Below are positions 40,532 to 48,163 of a stretch of 48,163 bases of DNA, one piece after another. The DNA is from Chloroflexota bacterium (GTDB lineage Bacteria; Chloroflexota; Dehalococcoidia; SHYD01), in assembly GCA_016190485.1 (NCBI GenBank), contig JACPQN010000021.1, positions 1 to 48,163 on the forward strand, in the 5' to 3' direction. Both the position numbers and the translations under genes were made by a program. Numbering within the stretch: position 1 is the first letter of the stretch; every line of letters starts with the position of its first letter. The notes beneath the pieces were generated by a model. It did no database searches. It was given only the letters and a program-made list of their open reading frames with translations, and had not been told where the DNA came from.

Positions 40532-41968
40532 TTACTCAACGCAGCAGCTCATGCGGCTCACGTCCCGGGTGAAGGCCTGGGCCGCCCGCTTGATGCCCTC
40601 GCTGAAGGTAGGGAAGACGTGGATAGTGTCGATGATGTCGTCGACGGTGAGGCCGAACTTGACTGCCAGGGCTGCCTCGTGGATGAGGTCGGCGGCATGG
40701 GGTGCCACGATATGCACCCCCAGCACCTTGGTGCTCCTGGGATGGATCACCATCTTGAACAGGCCGCGGGTCTCGTTGATGGCTGCCGCCTTGGGCACGG
40801 CGTCCATGTAGACGGTGCGGCAGGAGCAGGCCTGGAAGCGCCGCATCTCCTCCTCCTCGGTCAACCCCACCGAAGCCACCTGCGGGTTCGTGAACACGGC
40901 ATGGGGAATGTGATCGTAATTCAGCGTGCGGGTGGGAATCACGAGGGCGTTTTCCGCCGCCAGCGCACCCTCCTTGGCGGCCACCGTCTCCAGCGCCATC
41001 TTGCCTACGCAGTCGCCGGCCGCAAACACGTTAGGGTTGTCCGTCTGGTAGTACTGGTCCACTCGCACGAACCCGTTGGGACCTACCCGGACGCCGGCCT
41101 TTTCCAGGTCGAGGTCTGTGGTGTTGGCCTGGATGCCGGCCGCCAGGAGCAGCGCTTCTGCCTCCAACTCCTCCACTTTGGTAGCCAGGGATCGCCTGCG
41201 CTGGGCGCCGCCTCCGCCGCGCACCGTGACAACCTTCTGGCCGCCACGCTCCTCGACCCGGTCAATAGTGATGCCCACACGGAAGGCTATCCCCTCCTCC
41301 TCCAAGCAGCGCTGTAGCTCGGCCGCGACTTCTGGCTCGTGGCGTGGCAGGATCTGGTCCATAGCCTCCAGCACGGTGACCCTGGCGCCGAAGTGCGCAA
41401 ACATCTGGGCGTACTCCAGGCCCAGCGGGCCACCGCCGATAACGATCATGGACTTAGGGAGACGGTCGAGCTGCATCGCGGTGACGTTGTTGAGCCAGCC
41501 AACGCGGTCCATGCCGGGAATCGGGAGAGGCTTAGCGGAAGAGCCCGTAGCGATGAGGAACTTGTCGCCGGAAAAGGTTTTTCCGTCGGCCTCAACCTTG
41601 TTAGGTCCCACAAAGCGTGCTTTCGCTTCCACAAGGGTGACCGTCTCCAGCGCCTCCAGGACATCCATGTAGTTGCCCTGGCGCGCTTTGGAGATGACCT
41701 CGTCCTTCTCCTGGATCGCCGCCAGAAAATCGAAGGGCGCATGATGCCCGTCCCCCAATGCCCTAAAACGGGGGTGCTGCGGGTAGTAGAGGTCATCGCC
41801 GACCGTCAGCAGGTGCTTGCTGGGCATGCAGCCGACGTTGACACAGGTCCCCCCGATGGGAAGACCGCTGTTAAGCATCAAGACCCGCTTGCCGAGATCC
41901 GATGCTTTGGTAGCTGCCGCAAACGCCGCGGCGCCACCACCCAAGATCACGAGATCAAAGTCCGCCAT
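40532..41968 (-). CDS. merA: Mercuric reductase
   Basis: 478 aa. Flavin disulfide reductase that reduces Hg(II) to Hg(0) with NADPH. FAD motif [13 protein letters not shown], active-site disulfide C42/C47 in [20 protein letters not shown] Rossmann [19 protein letters not shown] motif [10 protein letters not shown], and the C-terminal vicinal pair C475-C476 (SRMSCCVE), which distinguishes MerA from lipoamide and glutathione reductases. The catalytic Tyr-containing region and dimer interface look intact ([17 protein letters not shown]). There is no N-terminal HMA domain; a separate MerP-like gene follows. GGGGAGG upstream. Confidence 0.97.
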   Translation of the reverse strand: MADFDLVILGGGAAAFAAATKASDLGKRVLMLNSGLPIGGTCVNVGCMPSKHLLTVGDDLYYPQHPRFRALGDGHHAPFDFLAAIQEKDEVISKARQGNYMDVLEALETVTLVEAKARFVGPNKVEADGKTFSGDKFLIATGSSAKPLPIPGMDRVGWLNNVTAMQLDRLPKSMIVIGGGPLGLEYAQMFAHFGARVTVLEAMDQILPRHEPEVAAELQRCLEEEGIAFRVGITIDRVEERGGQKVVTVRGGGGAQRRRSLATKVEELEAEALLLAAGIQANTTDLDLEKAGVRVGPNGFVRVDQYYQTDNPNVFAAGDCVGKMALETVAAKEGALAAENALVIPTRTLNYDHIPHAVFTNPQVASVGLTEEEEMRRFQACSCRTVYMDAVPKAAAINETRGLFKMVIHPRSTKVLGVHIVAPHAADLIHEAALAVKFGLTVDDIIDTIHVFPTFSEGIKRAAQAFTRDVSRMSCCVE

Positions 41969-42008
41969 ACGTACCTCCCCTAAAACAGTTTCGTTAAGCC
42001 GACCAACG

Positions 42009-42461
42009 TTAATTGGGTTTCAGCTTCTCCATGACGGCAGGCTGAGTCATTACCGGCGCCTGCTCGATGATGCTGCAGATGAACCCACCCTCGGGACGGC
42101 AGTCCTCCAGCTGCTGCGTCTCACCCAACAGAGTGGCCAAGACGTCTTGGAATTCATGCAGTTCGTGTAAGGCCTGCTCCACTTCCGCAAGCTTGTGTGC
42201 CAAGATTTCGCGCACGTGCTCGCAGGTCGGCTCTTCCTTGCCCCTGATGGCGAGGATGGCTCGGATTTCTGTTAGGGAGAGGCCCAAGTGCTTTGCCTTC
42301 TTAATAAACTTCAACCGCTCTAAGTCGTCCGGGGTGAAAATCCGATACCCGCCCTCGGTCCTTTTGTGCCGTGGCAGCAGCCCCTGGCCTTCGTAGTACC
42401 GTATGGCCTGGATGGGGTAGCCGCTCTGCCTGGCAATTTCTCCGATTTTCATGCCCTCCAC
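42009..42461 (-). CDS. merR: MerR-type metal-sensing regulator
   Basis: 150 aa; start is GTG at 42461 or ATG at 42452 (GGAGG adjacent). N-terminal winged helix [27 protein letters not shown], dimer helix, and metal ligands C80, C121 and C129. C80 (EEPTC) is the residue found in Hg/Zn/Pb sensors and replaced by Ser in Cu(I)/Au sensors, so a divalent metal is expected. The C121-C129 loop (CRPEGGFIC) is one residue shorter than in Tn501 MerR, closer to CueR. With merA next door, Hg(II) is most likely. Transcribed together with merA, not divergently. Confidence 0.9.
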   Translation of the reverse strand: MEGMKIGEIARQSGYPIQAIRYYEGQGLLPRHKRTEGGYRIFTPDDLERLKFIKKAKHLGLSLTEIRAILAIRGKEEPTCEHVREILAHKLAEVEQALHELHEFQDVLATLLGETQQLEDCRPEGGFICSIIEQAPVMTQPAVMEKLKPN

Positions 42462-42476
42462 ATCCTCTCATCATGA

Positions 42477-42507
42477 GTTTAAAGTCTATACTCAAGTATA
42501 GAGTCAA
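42477..42507 (-). promoter_or_regulatory. MerR operator/promoter of the mercury operon
   Basis: Minus strand: TTGACT (42507-42502), then a 19-bp spacer, then TTAAAC (42482-42477). Inside the spacer lies a perfect dyad CTATACT-TG-AGTATAG (42501-42486). The order TTGACT, 7-bp dyad, 19-bp spacing copies the Tn501/Tn21 mer promoter design. The transcript would begin about 10 nt before the merR start, so the whole cluster down to ccdA is probably under metal control. Confidence 0.93.
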
Positions 42508-42570
42508 GAGGTACAAAGGGAGAAATGTGATGAAGCCAGAAGGTTGGGTGAAGGGGTTGGAGCGACGAGG

Positions 42571-42596
42571 GGCGGGCTAGCAGGCTCCAGCCCGCC
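42571..42596 (-). terminator. Hairpin after the pentapeptide-repeat gene
   Basis: GGCGGGCT/AGCCCGCC stem (8 bp) with a 10-nt loop, 15 nt past the stop at 42612. No T run. It would insulate the mer promoter from mfd-operon read-through. Confidence 0.5.
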
Positions 42597-42611
42597 ACGT
42601 GGTTGGGGGCG

Positions 42612-43724
42612 CTAGTTGCCGCTCATGCGGCGGCCCAGGGTGTACATCAGCAGGGCAAAGAGCCCCAGCCCCAGGGCGGCCTCCAGGGAGGCCAGCAGCG
42701 CCCCCAGGGTGGTGGCCGGCTCCAGGCGCACGAAGGTCACCGTGGCGAGCGATGCCAGGCTGAAGGTCAGGTACTCCATGAGCGGGCGGGGCGAGCCGGC
42801 CGCCAGGGCCAACGTCACCGGCTCGGGGGACAGCAGGTCCACCAGGAAATACAGCAGGCCGAAGGCCACCAGCAGCCCGCCCATCCACCAGAGGAGGCGC
42901 CAGGGGTTCTCCCCGAATTCGCAGAGGGCGTCCTCGAACCAGTTGCCCAGGTGCTGCGCCCGGCGGACGGGCACGCCCCGAGGGGGCTTGAGGTAGAGCC
43001 GCAGATAGAGGAGCCTGCGGAGGAGCTCCTCGGGCATCCAGCGCGTCAGGGCGCCCCGCGGCCTGGCCAGCTCGTCCTTCACCCACTGGTCGCCCTCCTC
43101 CGAGGGGAACGCGGCCGACCGCTCCATGCGCCGCTCCTTGCGGTACGCCCAGGAGGAGTCGGCATAGCGGCCCATGTCGAGGAAGTTGTGGCGCAGGGCC
43201 AGATAGGCCTCCCGCGCCCGCAGCCAGTCCCGGTCCAGCTCCTCGCCCACGCCTCTGCCGAACTGCTCTCGACGGCAGGGGACGAACTCCACGTGGGCGC
43301 CGTAGAGGTAGGCGCCCTCCAGGGAGGAGTACTTGGCCCACAAGACGGAGTGAGAGAGCACCGCGCCGGCCAGGTTGGCCCGACGGAGATCCGCCTCCTC
43401 CAGCATCGCCTCTTGCAGGTAGGCGCCGGCCAGGTCGGCATCCCGAAGGTCCGCGCCCTCCAGGCAGGCGTTGCGCAGGTCTGCCATCCGCAGGTGGGAG
43501 CGGCGCAGGTTCGCGTGGCTCAGCGAGACGCCCTTGGTCCAGGGCTCGAACCAGCGGGGTGGCCGAGAGGACCCGTTGCCATACCCCTGCTCTTCCAGCA
43601 GCTCCTCAAGGGCTTCGCCGCTGAGGTCAATGCCGGTCAGGTCCCGGCCGGACAGGTCGACGTTTTGGGAGCCGCCCTGGCGTTGCAGCAGCTCCAGCAC
43701 TTGCTCGGTGGTGAGCTCGGACAT
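42612..43724 (-). CDS. Pentapeptide-repeat protein fused to a K+-channel-like pore module with a degenerate filter
   Basis: 370 aa. Residues ~20-135 are A(D/N)Lxx pentapeptide repeats (SHANLRRSHLRMADLRNACLEGADL region), a charged helical linker follows, and two membrane helices enclose a P-loop-like stretch (about 295-365). The segment LTFSLASLATVTFVRLEPAT aligns with the pore of Ion_trans_2 proteins (TxTTVGYGDIxP), but TVGYGD is TVTFVR, so the selectivity filter is lost. Followed by LEAALGLGLFALLMYTLGRRM, as in that family. Probably not a K+ channel any more. 35 nt after the HAD gene. Confidence 0.82.
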   Translation of the reverse strand: MSELTTEQVLELLQRQGGSQNVDLSGRDLTGIDLSGEALEELLEEQGYGNGSSRPPRWFEPWTKGVSLSHANLRRSHLRMADLRNACLEGADLRDADLAGAYLQEAMLEEADLRRANLAGAVLSHSVLWAKYSSLEGAYLYGAHVEFVPCRREQFGRGVGEELDRDWLRAREAYLALRHNFLDMGRYADSSWAYRKERRMERSAAFPSEEGDQWVKDELARPRGALTRWMPEELLRRLLYLRLYLKPPRGVPVRRAQHLGNWFEDALCEFGENPWRLLWWMGGLLVAFGLLYFLVDLLSPEPVTLALAAGSPRPLMEYLTFSLASLATVTFVRLEPATTLGALLASLEAALGLGLFALLMYTLGRRMSGN

Positions 43725-43759
43725 GGCGTACCTTTGGCAGCAAGGTGGACACCTCTATT

Positions 43760-44506
43760 CTACAGGAATTCCAGGAGCGCCGTAAGGCGAGAAATCACCG
43801 CCACGCGCGGCGTGCCCCCCAGCGTGCCATGGCGGTCCAGCAGCACCGCCCGCATGCCCAGGCGCTCTGCTCCCGCCACGTCCGAGGCCATGCTGTCGCC
43901 CACCATCAGCGCCTGCTCCGGCCGGGCGCCCAGGGCTGCAAGGGCCTGCTGGTACATCCGGGGATGGGGCTTACGGTAGCCCACCCTGGCAGAGGTGACA
44001 ATGGCAGAGAAATACGGGGCCAGACCCAGACCCGCCACCAGGTCGGGCAGGTCCCACTCGTGGTTGGAGAGGATGGCCAGGCTGTACCCTCGCTCCCGCA
44101 GCGTGACCAGGGTGGGCACGGCGTCGTCGAAGGCGCGATACATCTCGGGCTGGGTGTCCAGCTCGTACACCCGTGCGGCAATGGCCTCCACCGGGCCGTC
44201 CACACCCATGGACCGCAAGCGCTGCGCCAGGAGCGTGCTCTTGAAGCGGGCGAAGTCGACCCGATCCCGGCTAGCATGGGGATGCGCCGGCCCCTGGGGT
44301 GTGAGATACGGCTCCCAGCCCAGGTCCTGGGCCTCGATGACCCGCGCCGGGTCCAGCTCGATCCCGTACTCCCGGCAGGGGCGGATGAAGAGCCATTCGT
44401 GCGTGGGCACGATGTCCGCCAGGGTTCCACCGAAGTCGAAGAGGATGCTGGTGAGCCCCGCCACGGCGGGCACGCTCTCTCGCGAGGGCCGAAGCGCGGG
44501 GTTCAT
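43760..44506 (-). CDS. HAD-superfamily hydrolase with DFGGTL motif
   Basis: 248 aa. Motif I DFGGTLAD (second Asp of DxD is Gly), motif II ILSNHEW, motif III RKPHPRMY, motif IV VGDSMASDVAGAERLG. Helical cap between residues ~40 and ~110. Overlaps the mfd stop by 4 nt (ATGA), so translation is coupled. The DFGGTL form is common in uncharacterised phosphatase-like proteins. Substrate unknown. Confidence 0.87.
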   Translation of the reverse strand: MNPALRPSRESVPAVAGLTSILFDFGGTLADIVPTHEWLFIRPCREYGIELDPARVIEAQDLGWEPYLTPQGPAHPHASRDRVDFARFKSTLLAQRLRSMGVDGPVEAIAARVYELDTQPEMYRAFDDAVPTLVTLRERGYSLAILSNHEWDLPDLVAGLGLAPYFSAIVTSARVGYRKPHPRMYQQALAALGARPEQALMVGDSMASDVAGAERLGMRAVLLDRHGTLGGTPRVAVISRLTALLEFL

Positions 44507-47500
44507 CGCACGTCCCCTCTCCCCGCGGGAACTCCCGCCATTCGGGCCAGGGTCTGCTCCAGGAGCGGCTGCCAGCGCGCCGGGCTGCCACTGGCATCCA
44601 CCCGCACCTGGTTGTGGCCCGGGCGCACCCCCGCCTGCCCCTGGAGGGGCCGAGCGTCCACCTGCAGCCCCTCCAGCAGGCGAACAATCACGTGGTCTTC
44701 CTCCTGCTCCACGACGGCCACGCCGGCCCGGATAGCCAGCAGCCGCACTCGTACGGCGAACAGCAGGTTGGCCACCACCGGCGGCCAGGACCCAAAGCGG
44801 TCTCGCAGCTCCTGCGCCAGTTCCTCCACCTCCTCCAGGCCGGTTGCTGCGGCCATGCGGCGGTAGCAGTCCAGCCGCACCTCCAGGTCAGGCACGTAGT
44901 CTTCCGGCAGGTAGGCGGGTGTCCGCAGGGCCAGTGTCACGGCCGGCGGCGCGGGGATGCGCGAGGGTGGCGTCCGTCCCTCCTGCTCCGCCTTCACGTC
45001 CTCCACCGCCGCGGCCAGGATGCGGCAGTAGAGGTCGAAGCCCACGGCGCCGATATGGCCGCTCTGCTCCACGCCCAGCAGGTTGCCGGCGCCCCGGATC
45101 TCCAGGTCCTTCATCGCGATGAAGTAGCCGGCGCCCAGCTCCGTCGCCTCGAAGATGGCCTGGAGCCGCTTCTGGGCCGTCTCCGTCAGGGCCTTGTTCC
45201 GGGTGTGGAGCAGATAGGCGTAGGCCCGCCGCGTGCCGCGGCCTACCCGCCCCCGGAGCTGGTAGAGCTGGGCCAGCCCCAGCCTGTCCGCGTTGTTGAT
45301 GATGATGGTGTTCACGTTGGGCAGGTCCAGCCCCGACTCGATGATGGTGGTGCAGACCAGCACGTCGACCTTGCCCCCCACGAAGTCCAGCATGGCCTGT
45401 TCCAGCGCCTCTTCCGGCATCTGGCCATGGGCCACGCCGATGCTGGCCTCGGGCAGCAAGTGTCGCAGTTCGTAGGCCATGTGGGCGATGTTCTGCACCC
45501 GGTTGTGCACGAAGAAGACCTGGCCACCCTGCTCTAGCTCCCGCAGCACCGCGTGCCGGATGATAGCCTCGTCGTACTCCATGATGTAGGTCTTGATGGG
45601 GAGCCGCTCCTCGGGTGGCGTGTCCATGACGCTCATGTCTCGCACGCCTACCAGGGCCATGTAGAGGGTGCGGGGGATGGGCGTGGCGGAGAGGGTGAGC
45701 ACGTCCACCTCCCGCCGCAGCCGCTTGAAGTGCTCCTTATGGAGCACGCCGAAGCGCTGCTCCTCGTCCACCACAAAGAGGCCCAGGTCTTTGAAGGCCA
45801 CGTCCTTCTGGAGTAGACGGTGGGTGCCGATGACGATATCCACCGTGCCCGTCCGCAGCCCCTGGAGGACGGCCTGCTGCTCCCGCTCGGACCGGAAGCG
45901 GCTGAGCACCTCGACGTTCACGGGGAAGGCCCCCAAGCGCTGGGTGAAGGTCTGATAGTGCTGCTGGGCCAGCACCGTGGTGGGCACCAGCACGCCCGCC
46001 TGGGCGCCTTCCTGCACGGCCTTGAAGGCCGCGCGCAGGGCGACCTCGGTCTTGCCGTAGCCCACGTCGCCGCAGAGCAAGCGGTCCATGGGTAGGGGCT
46101 GCTCCATATCTCGCTTCACGTCCCGCACCGCGTCCAACTGGTCGGGCGTTTCCAGATAAGGGAAGGATGCCTCCAGCTCCTGCTGCCACGCGGTGTCCGG
46201 AGCATAGGCGCGGCCGAGGACCACCTGGCGGGCGGCCGCGGTCTCCAGCAGCTCCCGGGCGCTGGCGGCGGCCGCCCGCCGCACCCGCTCCTTGGCCCGC
46301 TCCCACTCCAGGGTGCCCAGGCGACTCAGGGCTGGCGCGTAGCCACCGGGGCCGACGTAGCGGGCCACCCGGTCGACCTGGTCAGCGGGCACGTAGAGCC
46401 GCCCGCCTTCGGCGTACTCCAGGTGGAGGTACTCCTTCTGGATCTCCCCGCCGGCCATGACTACGGCGCCGGCAAACCGGCCGATGCCGTGCTCCACGTG
46501 CACCACGTAGTCTCCCGGCGCGAGGCCCGCCAGGGGGTTCTCTCGTCGTTGGCTCCGCCGGGGCAGGCTCCTGCGGGACTCCTTGACGAAGCCAAAGACC
46601 TCCGCGTCGGTGAGGAGGGTCATGCCGGCGCCGGCGCCACCGTCGGAGGCCGGCGGGATGCGCCAGCCGCCGGAGAGCACACCCTGCACCAGGGTAATGC
46701 CGCCGGGAGGAGGCATGTCCGGCATCAGGTCCACGGGCCTGGCCAGCACGTCCTGCTGCTCCAACAGTTCAGAGAGGCGCTGGGACTGGTGGGAGACCAG
46801 CACCACCCGCTCGCCGGTGGCGGCCATGCGCCGGAGGTGCGTGAGGAGCTCCCGCAGGCGACCGGCGTAGCCGGGCACGGGGGCGAACTCCACCTCTTCG
46901 GCGCCTTCACCGCCCCAGCGGTGAAGGTCCAGCCGGCGGCCCCTGGCCGCGAGGCGCTCCTCTCCTACCCCCCAGTCCAGCAGGGCTTCGGGGAAATCCA
47001 CGGGGAGATCGCGCGTTGCCTCCAGCTCGGCTCGCAGCTCGGCAGCTTCTTCCCGGAGCTCCTGCACTGCGCCCAGCGCCTCCTGGGGCTCGTCCACCAC
47101 GGCCAGGGCACCCGGTGGCAGATACTCGGCCAGAGAAGACCTGTTGAAGAGCGGCGTGTAGTGCCAGGCGGCGGCCACCTGCCCTCCTTCCAGGAGCCTC
47201 TGGATGTCCTGGGCCATCGCCGCTCGGGCCTCGGGAGCGCAACCCTCGAGGTCCAGGGCCGCAGGCGCGGCGCCCCAGGGCGGCCCCAGCAGCTCCCGCG
47301 CCGGGGTCACCGTCACCTCACTGAGGAGCGCCGTAGAGCGCTGGGTGGCGGGATCGAAGGCGCGGATGCTCTCGATCTCCTGGCCGAAGAGGTCCAGCCG
47401 GAAAGGCTCATCCAGATGCGGCGGAAAGCAGTCGACGACCCCGCCCCGGCGGGCGAACTGTCCCGGCTGCTCCACCGTGGCCACCGGCTCATAGCCCAGC

Positions 47501-47997
47501 TTGAGCCAGTGCTGGGCCATCTGCTCCCAGGAGAAGCGCCCGCCCTGAGTCAGCGTCACACAGGCGGAGCGGAAGGCCTGCGGGAGGAGGGTTGGGGCCA
47601 GCAGCGCCGCAGCGGGTGTCACCACCACCGGCGCAGCCCCATGCGCGGCGGGTGGCGCAGCCAGGTGGCGCAGCACCCGCAGCCGCTGCTGCGTGATGCG
47701 TACGTCGGGGCTGAGACGCTCGTAGGGCAGCACGCCCGGCTCCGGGAACAGGAGTACCGCAGCGCCGGGCCCCAGCCACACCTGTAACTGTTCTGCCAGG
47801 AGGGCCGCCTGCCCGGCACGCGCGGTGATCACCAGCAGGGGCGTGCCCACCGTCCTGGCGAGTCCCGCCAGCAGTGCGGCCTTGGCCTCCTCCAGCACCA
47901 GCGCGCGCGCGCGACGCTCGCCAGAGACCAGCGCTGCCTTCAGCCGGCGATAGCCGGAGAGGTCTTCCAGGAGGGGGAGCAGCCCACTGAGGTCCAT
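44503..47997 (-). CDS. mfd: Transcription-repair coupling factor
   Basis: 1164 aa. Removes stalled RNA polymerase and recruits UvrA. Order of domains: UvrB-like D1a/D2 (residues ~1-330), linker, RNA-polymerase-interacting CarD-like domain ([13 protein letters not shown]...[14 protein letters not shown], ~495-560), helicase D5 with Walker [10 protein letters not shown] and Walker [10 protein letters not shown] (DEEQ), motif [15 protein letters not shown]6 with ESGLDLPN and QLRGRVGR, and the C-terminal UvrA-binding D7. Full length. AAGG lies upstream of the ATG. Confidence 0.97.
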   Translation of the reverse strand: MDLSGLLPLLEDLSGYRRLKAALVSGERRARALVLEEAKAALLAGLARTVGTPLLVITARAGQAALLAEQLQVWLGPGAAVLLFPEPGVLPYERLSPDVRITQQRLRVLRHLAAPPAAHGAAPVVVTPAAALLAPTLLPQAFRSACVTLTQGGRFSWEQMAQHWLKLGYEPVATVEQPGQFARRGGVVDCFPPHLDEPFRLDLFGQEIESIRAFDPATQRSTALLSEVTVTPARELLGPPWGAAPAALDLEGCAPEARAAMAQDIQRLLEGGQVAAAWHYTPLFNRSSLAEYLPPGALAVVDEPQEALGAVQELREEAAELRAELEATRDLPVDFPEALLDWGVGEERLAARGRRLDLHRWGGEGAEEVEFAPVPGYAGRLRELLTHLRRMAATGERVVLVSHQSQRLSELLEQQDVLARPVDLMPDMPPPGGITLVQGVLSGGWRIPPASDGGAGAGMTLLTDAEVFGFVKESRRSLPRRSQRRENPLAGLAPGDYVVHVEHGIGRFAGAVVMAGGEIQKEYLHLEYAEGGRLYVPADQVDRVARYVGPGGYAPALSRLGTLEWERAKERVRRAAAASARELLETAAARQVVLGRAYAPDTAWQQELEASFPYLETPDQLDAVRDVKRDMEQPLPMDRLLCGDVGYGKTEVALRAAFKAVQEGAQAGVLVPTTVLAQQHYQTFTQRLGAFPVNVEVLSRFRSEREQQAVLQGLRTGTVDIVIGTHRLLQKDVAFKDLGLFVVDEEQRFGVLHKEHFKRLRREVDVLTLSATPIPRTLYMALVGVRDMSVMDTPPEERLPIKTYIMEYDEAIIRHAVLRELEQGGQVFFVHNRVQNIAHMAYELRHLLPEASIGVAHGQMPEEALEQAMLDFVGGKVDVLVCTTIIESGLDLPNVNTIIINNADRLGLAQLYQLRGRVGRGTRRAYAYLLHTRNKALTETAQKRLQAIFEATELGAGYFIAMKDLEIRGAGNLLGVEQSGHIGAVGFDLYCRILAAAVEDVKAEQEGRTPPSRIPAPPAVTLALRTPAYLPEDYVPDLEVRLDCYRRMAAATGLEEVEELAQELRDRFGSWPPVVANLLFAVRVRLLAIRAGVAVVEQEEDHVIVRLLEGLQVDARPLQGQAGVRPGHNQVRVDASGSPARWQPLLEQTLARMAGVPAGRGDVR

Positions 47998-48020
47998 CGG
48001 TAGCCTTGAGTAGTTTGAGG

Positions 48021-48087
48021 GTGTTTATCAACCCGCCACCTCAGGCTCAAGCCTGAGGCATTCTGAGCGGCTATGCTGCAGGCTTAT
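48021..48087 (+). repeat. GTTTATCA...CCTCAGGCT/AGCCTGAGG repeat, copy C
   Basis: GTGTTTATCAACCCGCCA, 9-bp dyad at 48039-48058, then CATTCTGAGCGGCTATGCTG. One base different from copies A and B in the core. It sits between mfd and the next gene upstream. Confidence 0.85.
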
Positions 48088-48103
48088 GGTATTGCAATTG
48101 ATA

Positions 48104-48163
48104 CTAGGCCGCAAGGCCTACATAACGGAGCAGGTTGGTCTCTTCACCCAGGCTTTCCAACAA
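48104..48163 (-). CDS. C-terminal end of an unidentified gene running off the right edge
   Basis: Nineteen codons and a TAG: LLESLGEETNLLRYVGLAA. The last codons form TAGGCC-GCAA-GGCCTA, a perfect 6-bp hairpin with a GNRA loop. Open through the window end. Too short to name. Confidence 0.4.
   Translation of the reverse strand: MLESLGEETNLLRYVGLAA

Noticed and set aside
40415-41983. Plus-strand frames of 300 and 214 aa across merA
   Set aside because: Antisense to merA, which has all family motifs.

Overview
The window is a piece of a high-GC bacterial chromosome. Most genes carry G/C at third codon positions, starts are often GTG or TTG, and Shine-Dalgarno sites are clear. The gene types fit best with an uncultured Chloroflexota (Dehalococcoidia-like) genome: an IleS2-type isoleucyl-tRNA synthetase, an rpsF-ssb-rpsR operon, PpiC-hom-thrC genes, a MoxR/DUF58/transglutaminase set, and intergenic spaces full of short palindromic repeats. 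That assignment is an inference from gene content, not a phylogeny.

Layout. 1-13.4 kb is mostly core: 3' part of ileS, two tandem small Cys/His proteins, a secreted subtilase plus an HtrA protease, a NifU-like/NifS pair, a Tat-exported amidase, and an MFS exporter plus M24 peptidase. A tRNA-Asn (13.6 kb) marks the edge of a lower-GC island (13.7-22.7 kb). The island holds an overlapping four-gene cassette (methyltransferase-like, SPL-type radical SAM, ParB-like, small helical protein), a MoxR-DUF58-transglutaminase operon, and a transposase remnant. 22.7-25.4 kb is repeat-rich, with a four-helix-bundle gene behind 15 copies of a 7-bp repeat and two divergent gamma-carbonic-anhydrase paralogues. 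25.4-33.6 kb is core again: thrC, a coiled-coil gene, hom, a PpiC-type isomerase, rpsR, ssb, rpsF with a near-consensus promoter, glyA and a HAD hydrolase. 42.6-48.2 kb holds a pentapeptide/channel-like protein, a HAD hydrolase, mfd and the 3' end of an unidentified gene.

The most interesting region is 33.6-42.5 kb: fifteen genes, all on the minus strand, behind a textbook MerR-type operator/promoter (TTGACT, 19-bp spacer filled by a perfect 7+2+7 dyad). It contains merR, merA, a separate MerP-like protein and a MerE-like protein, but also ten or so genes that are not part of described mer operons: two Met-rich paralogues, two small paralogues (71 and 73 aa) flanking a stand-alone Lrp/AsnC ligand-binding domain, two zinc-ribbon-type mini-proteins, an MFS transporter, a 31-aa membrane peptide with adjacent cysteines, and a CcdA-type thiol transporter. 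The gene before ccdA is a membrane-anchored TlpA/thioredoxin-fold protein split by one in-frame TGA exactly where the first Cys of CxxC should be (UxxC), with a small hairpin starting 19 nt downstream. I read it as an overlooked selenoprotein. The inferred picture is a mercury-detoxification operon with an extracytoplasmic selenol/thiol redox branch (CcdA to Sec-TlpA) added to cytoplasmic MerA reduction.
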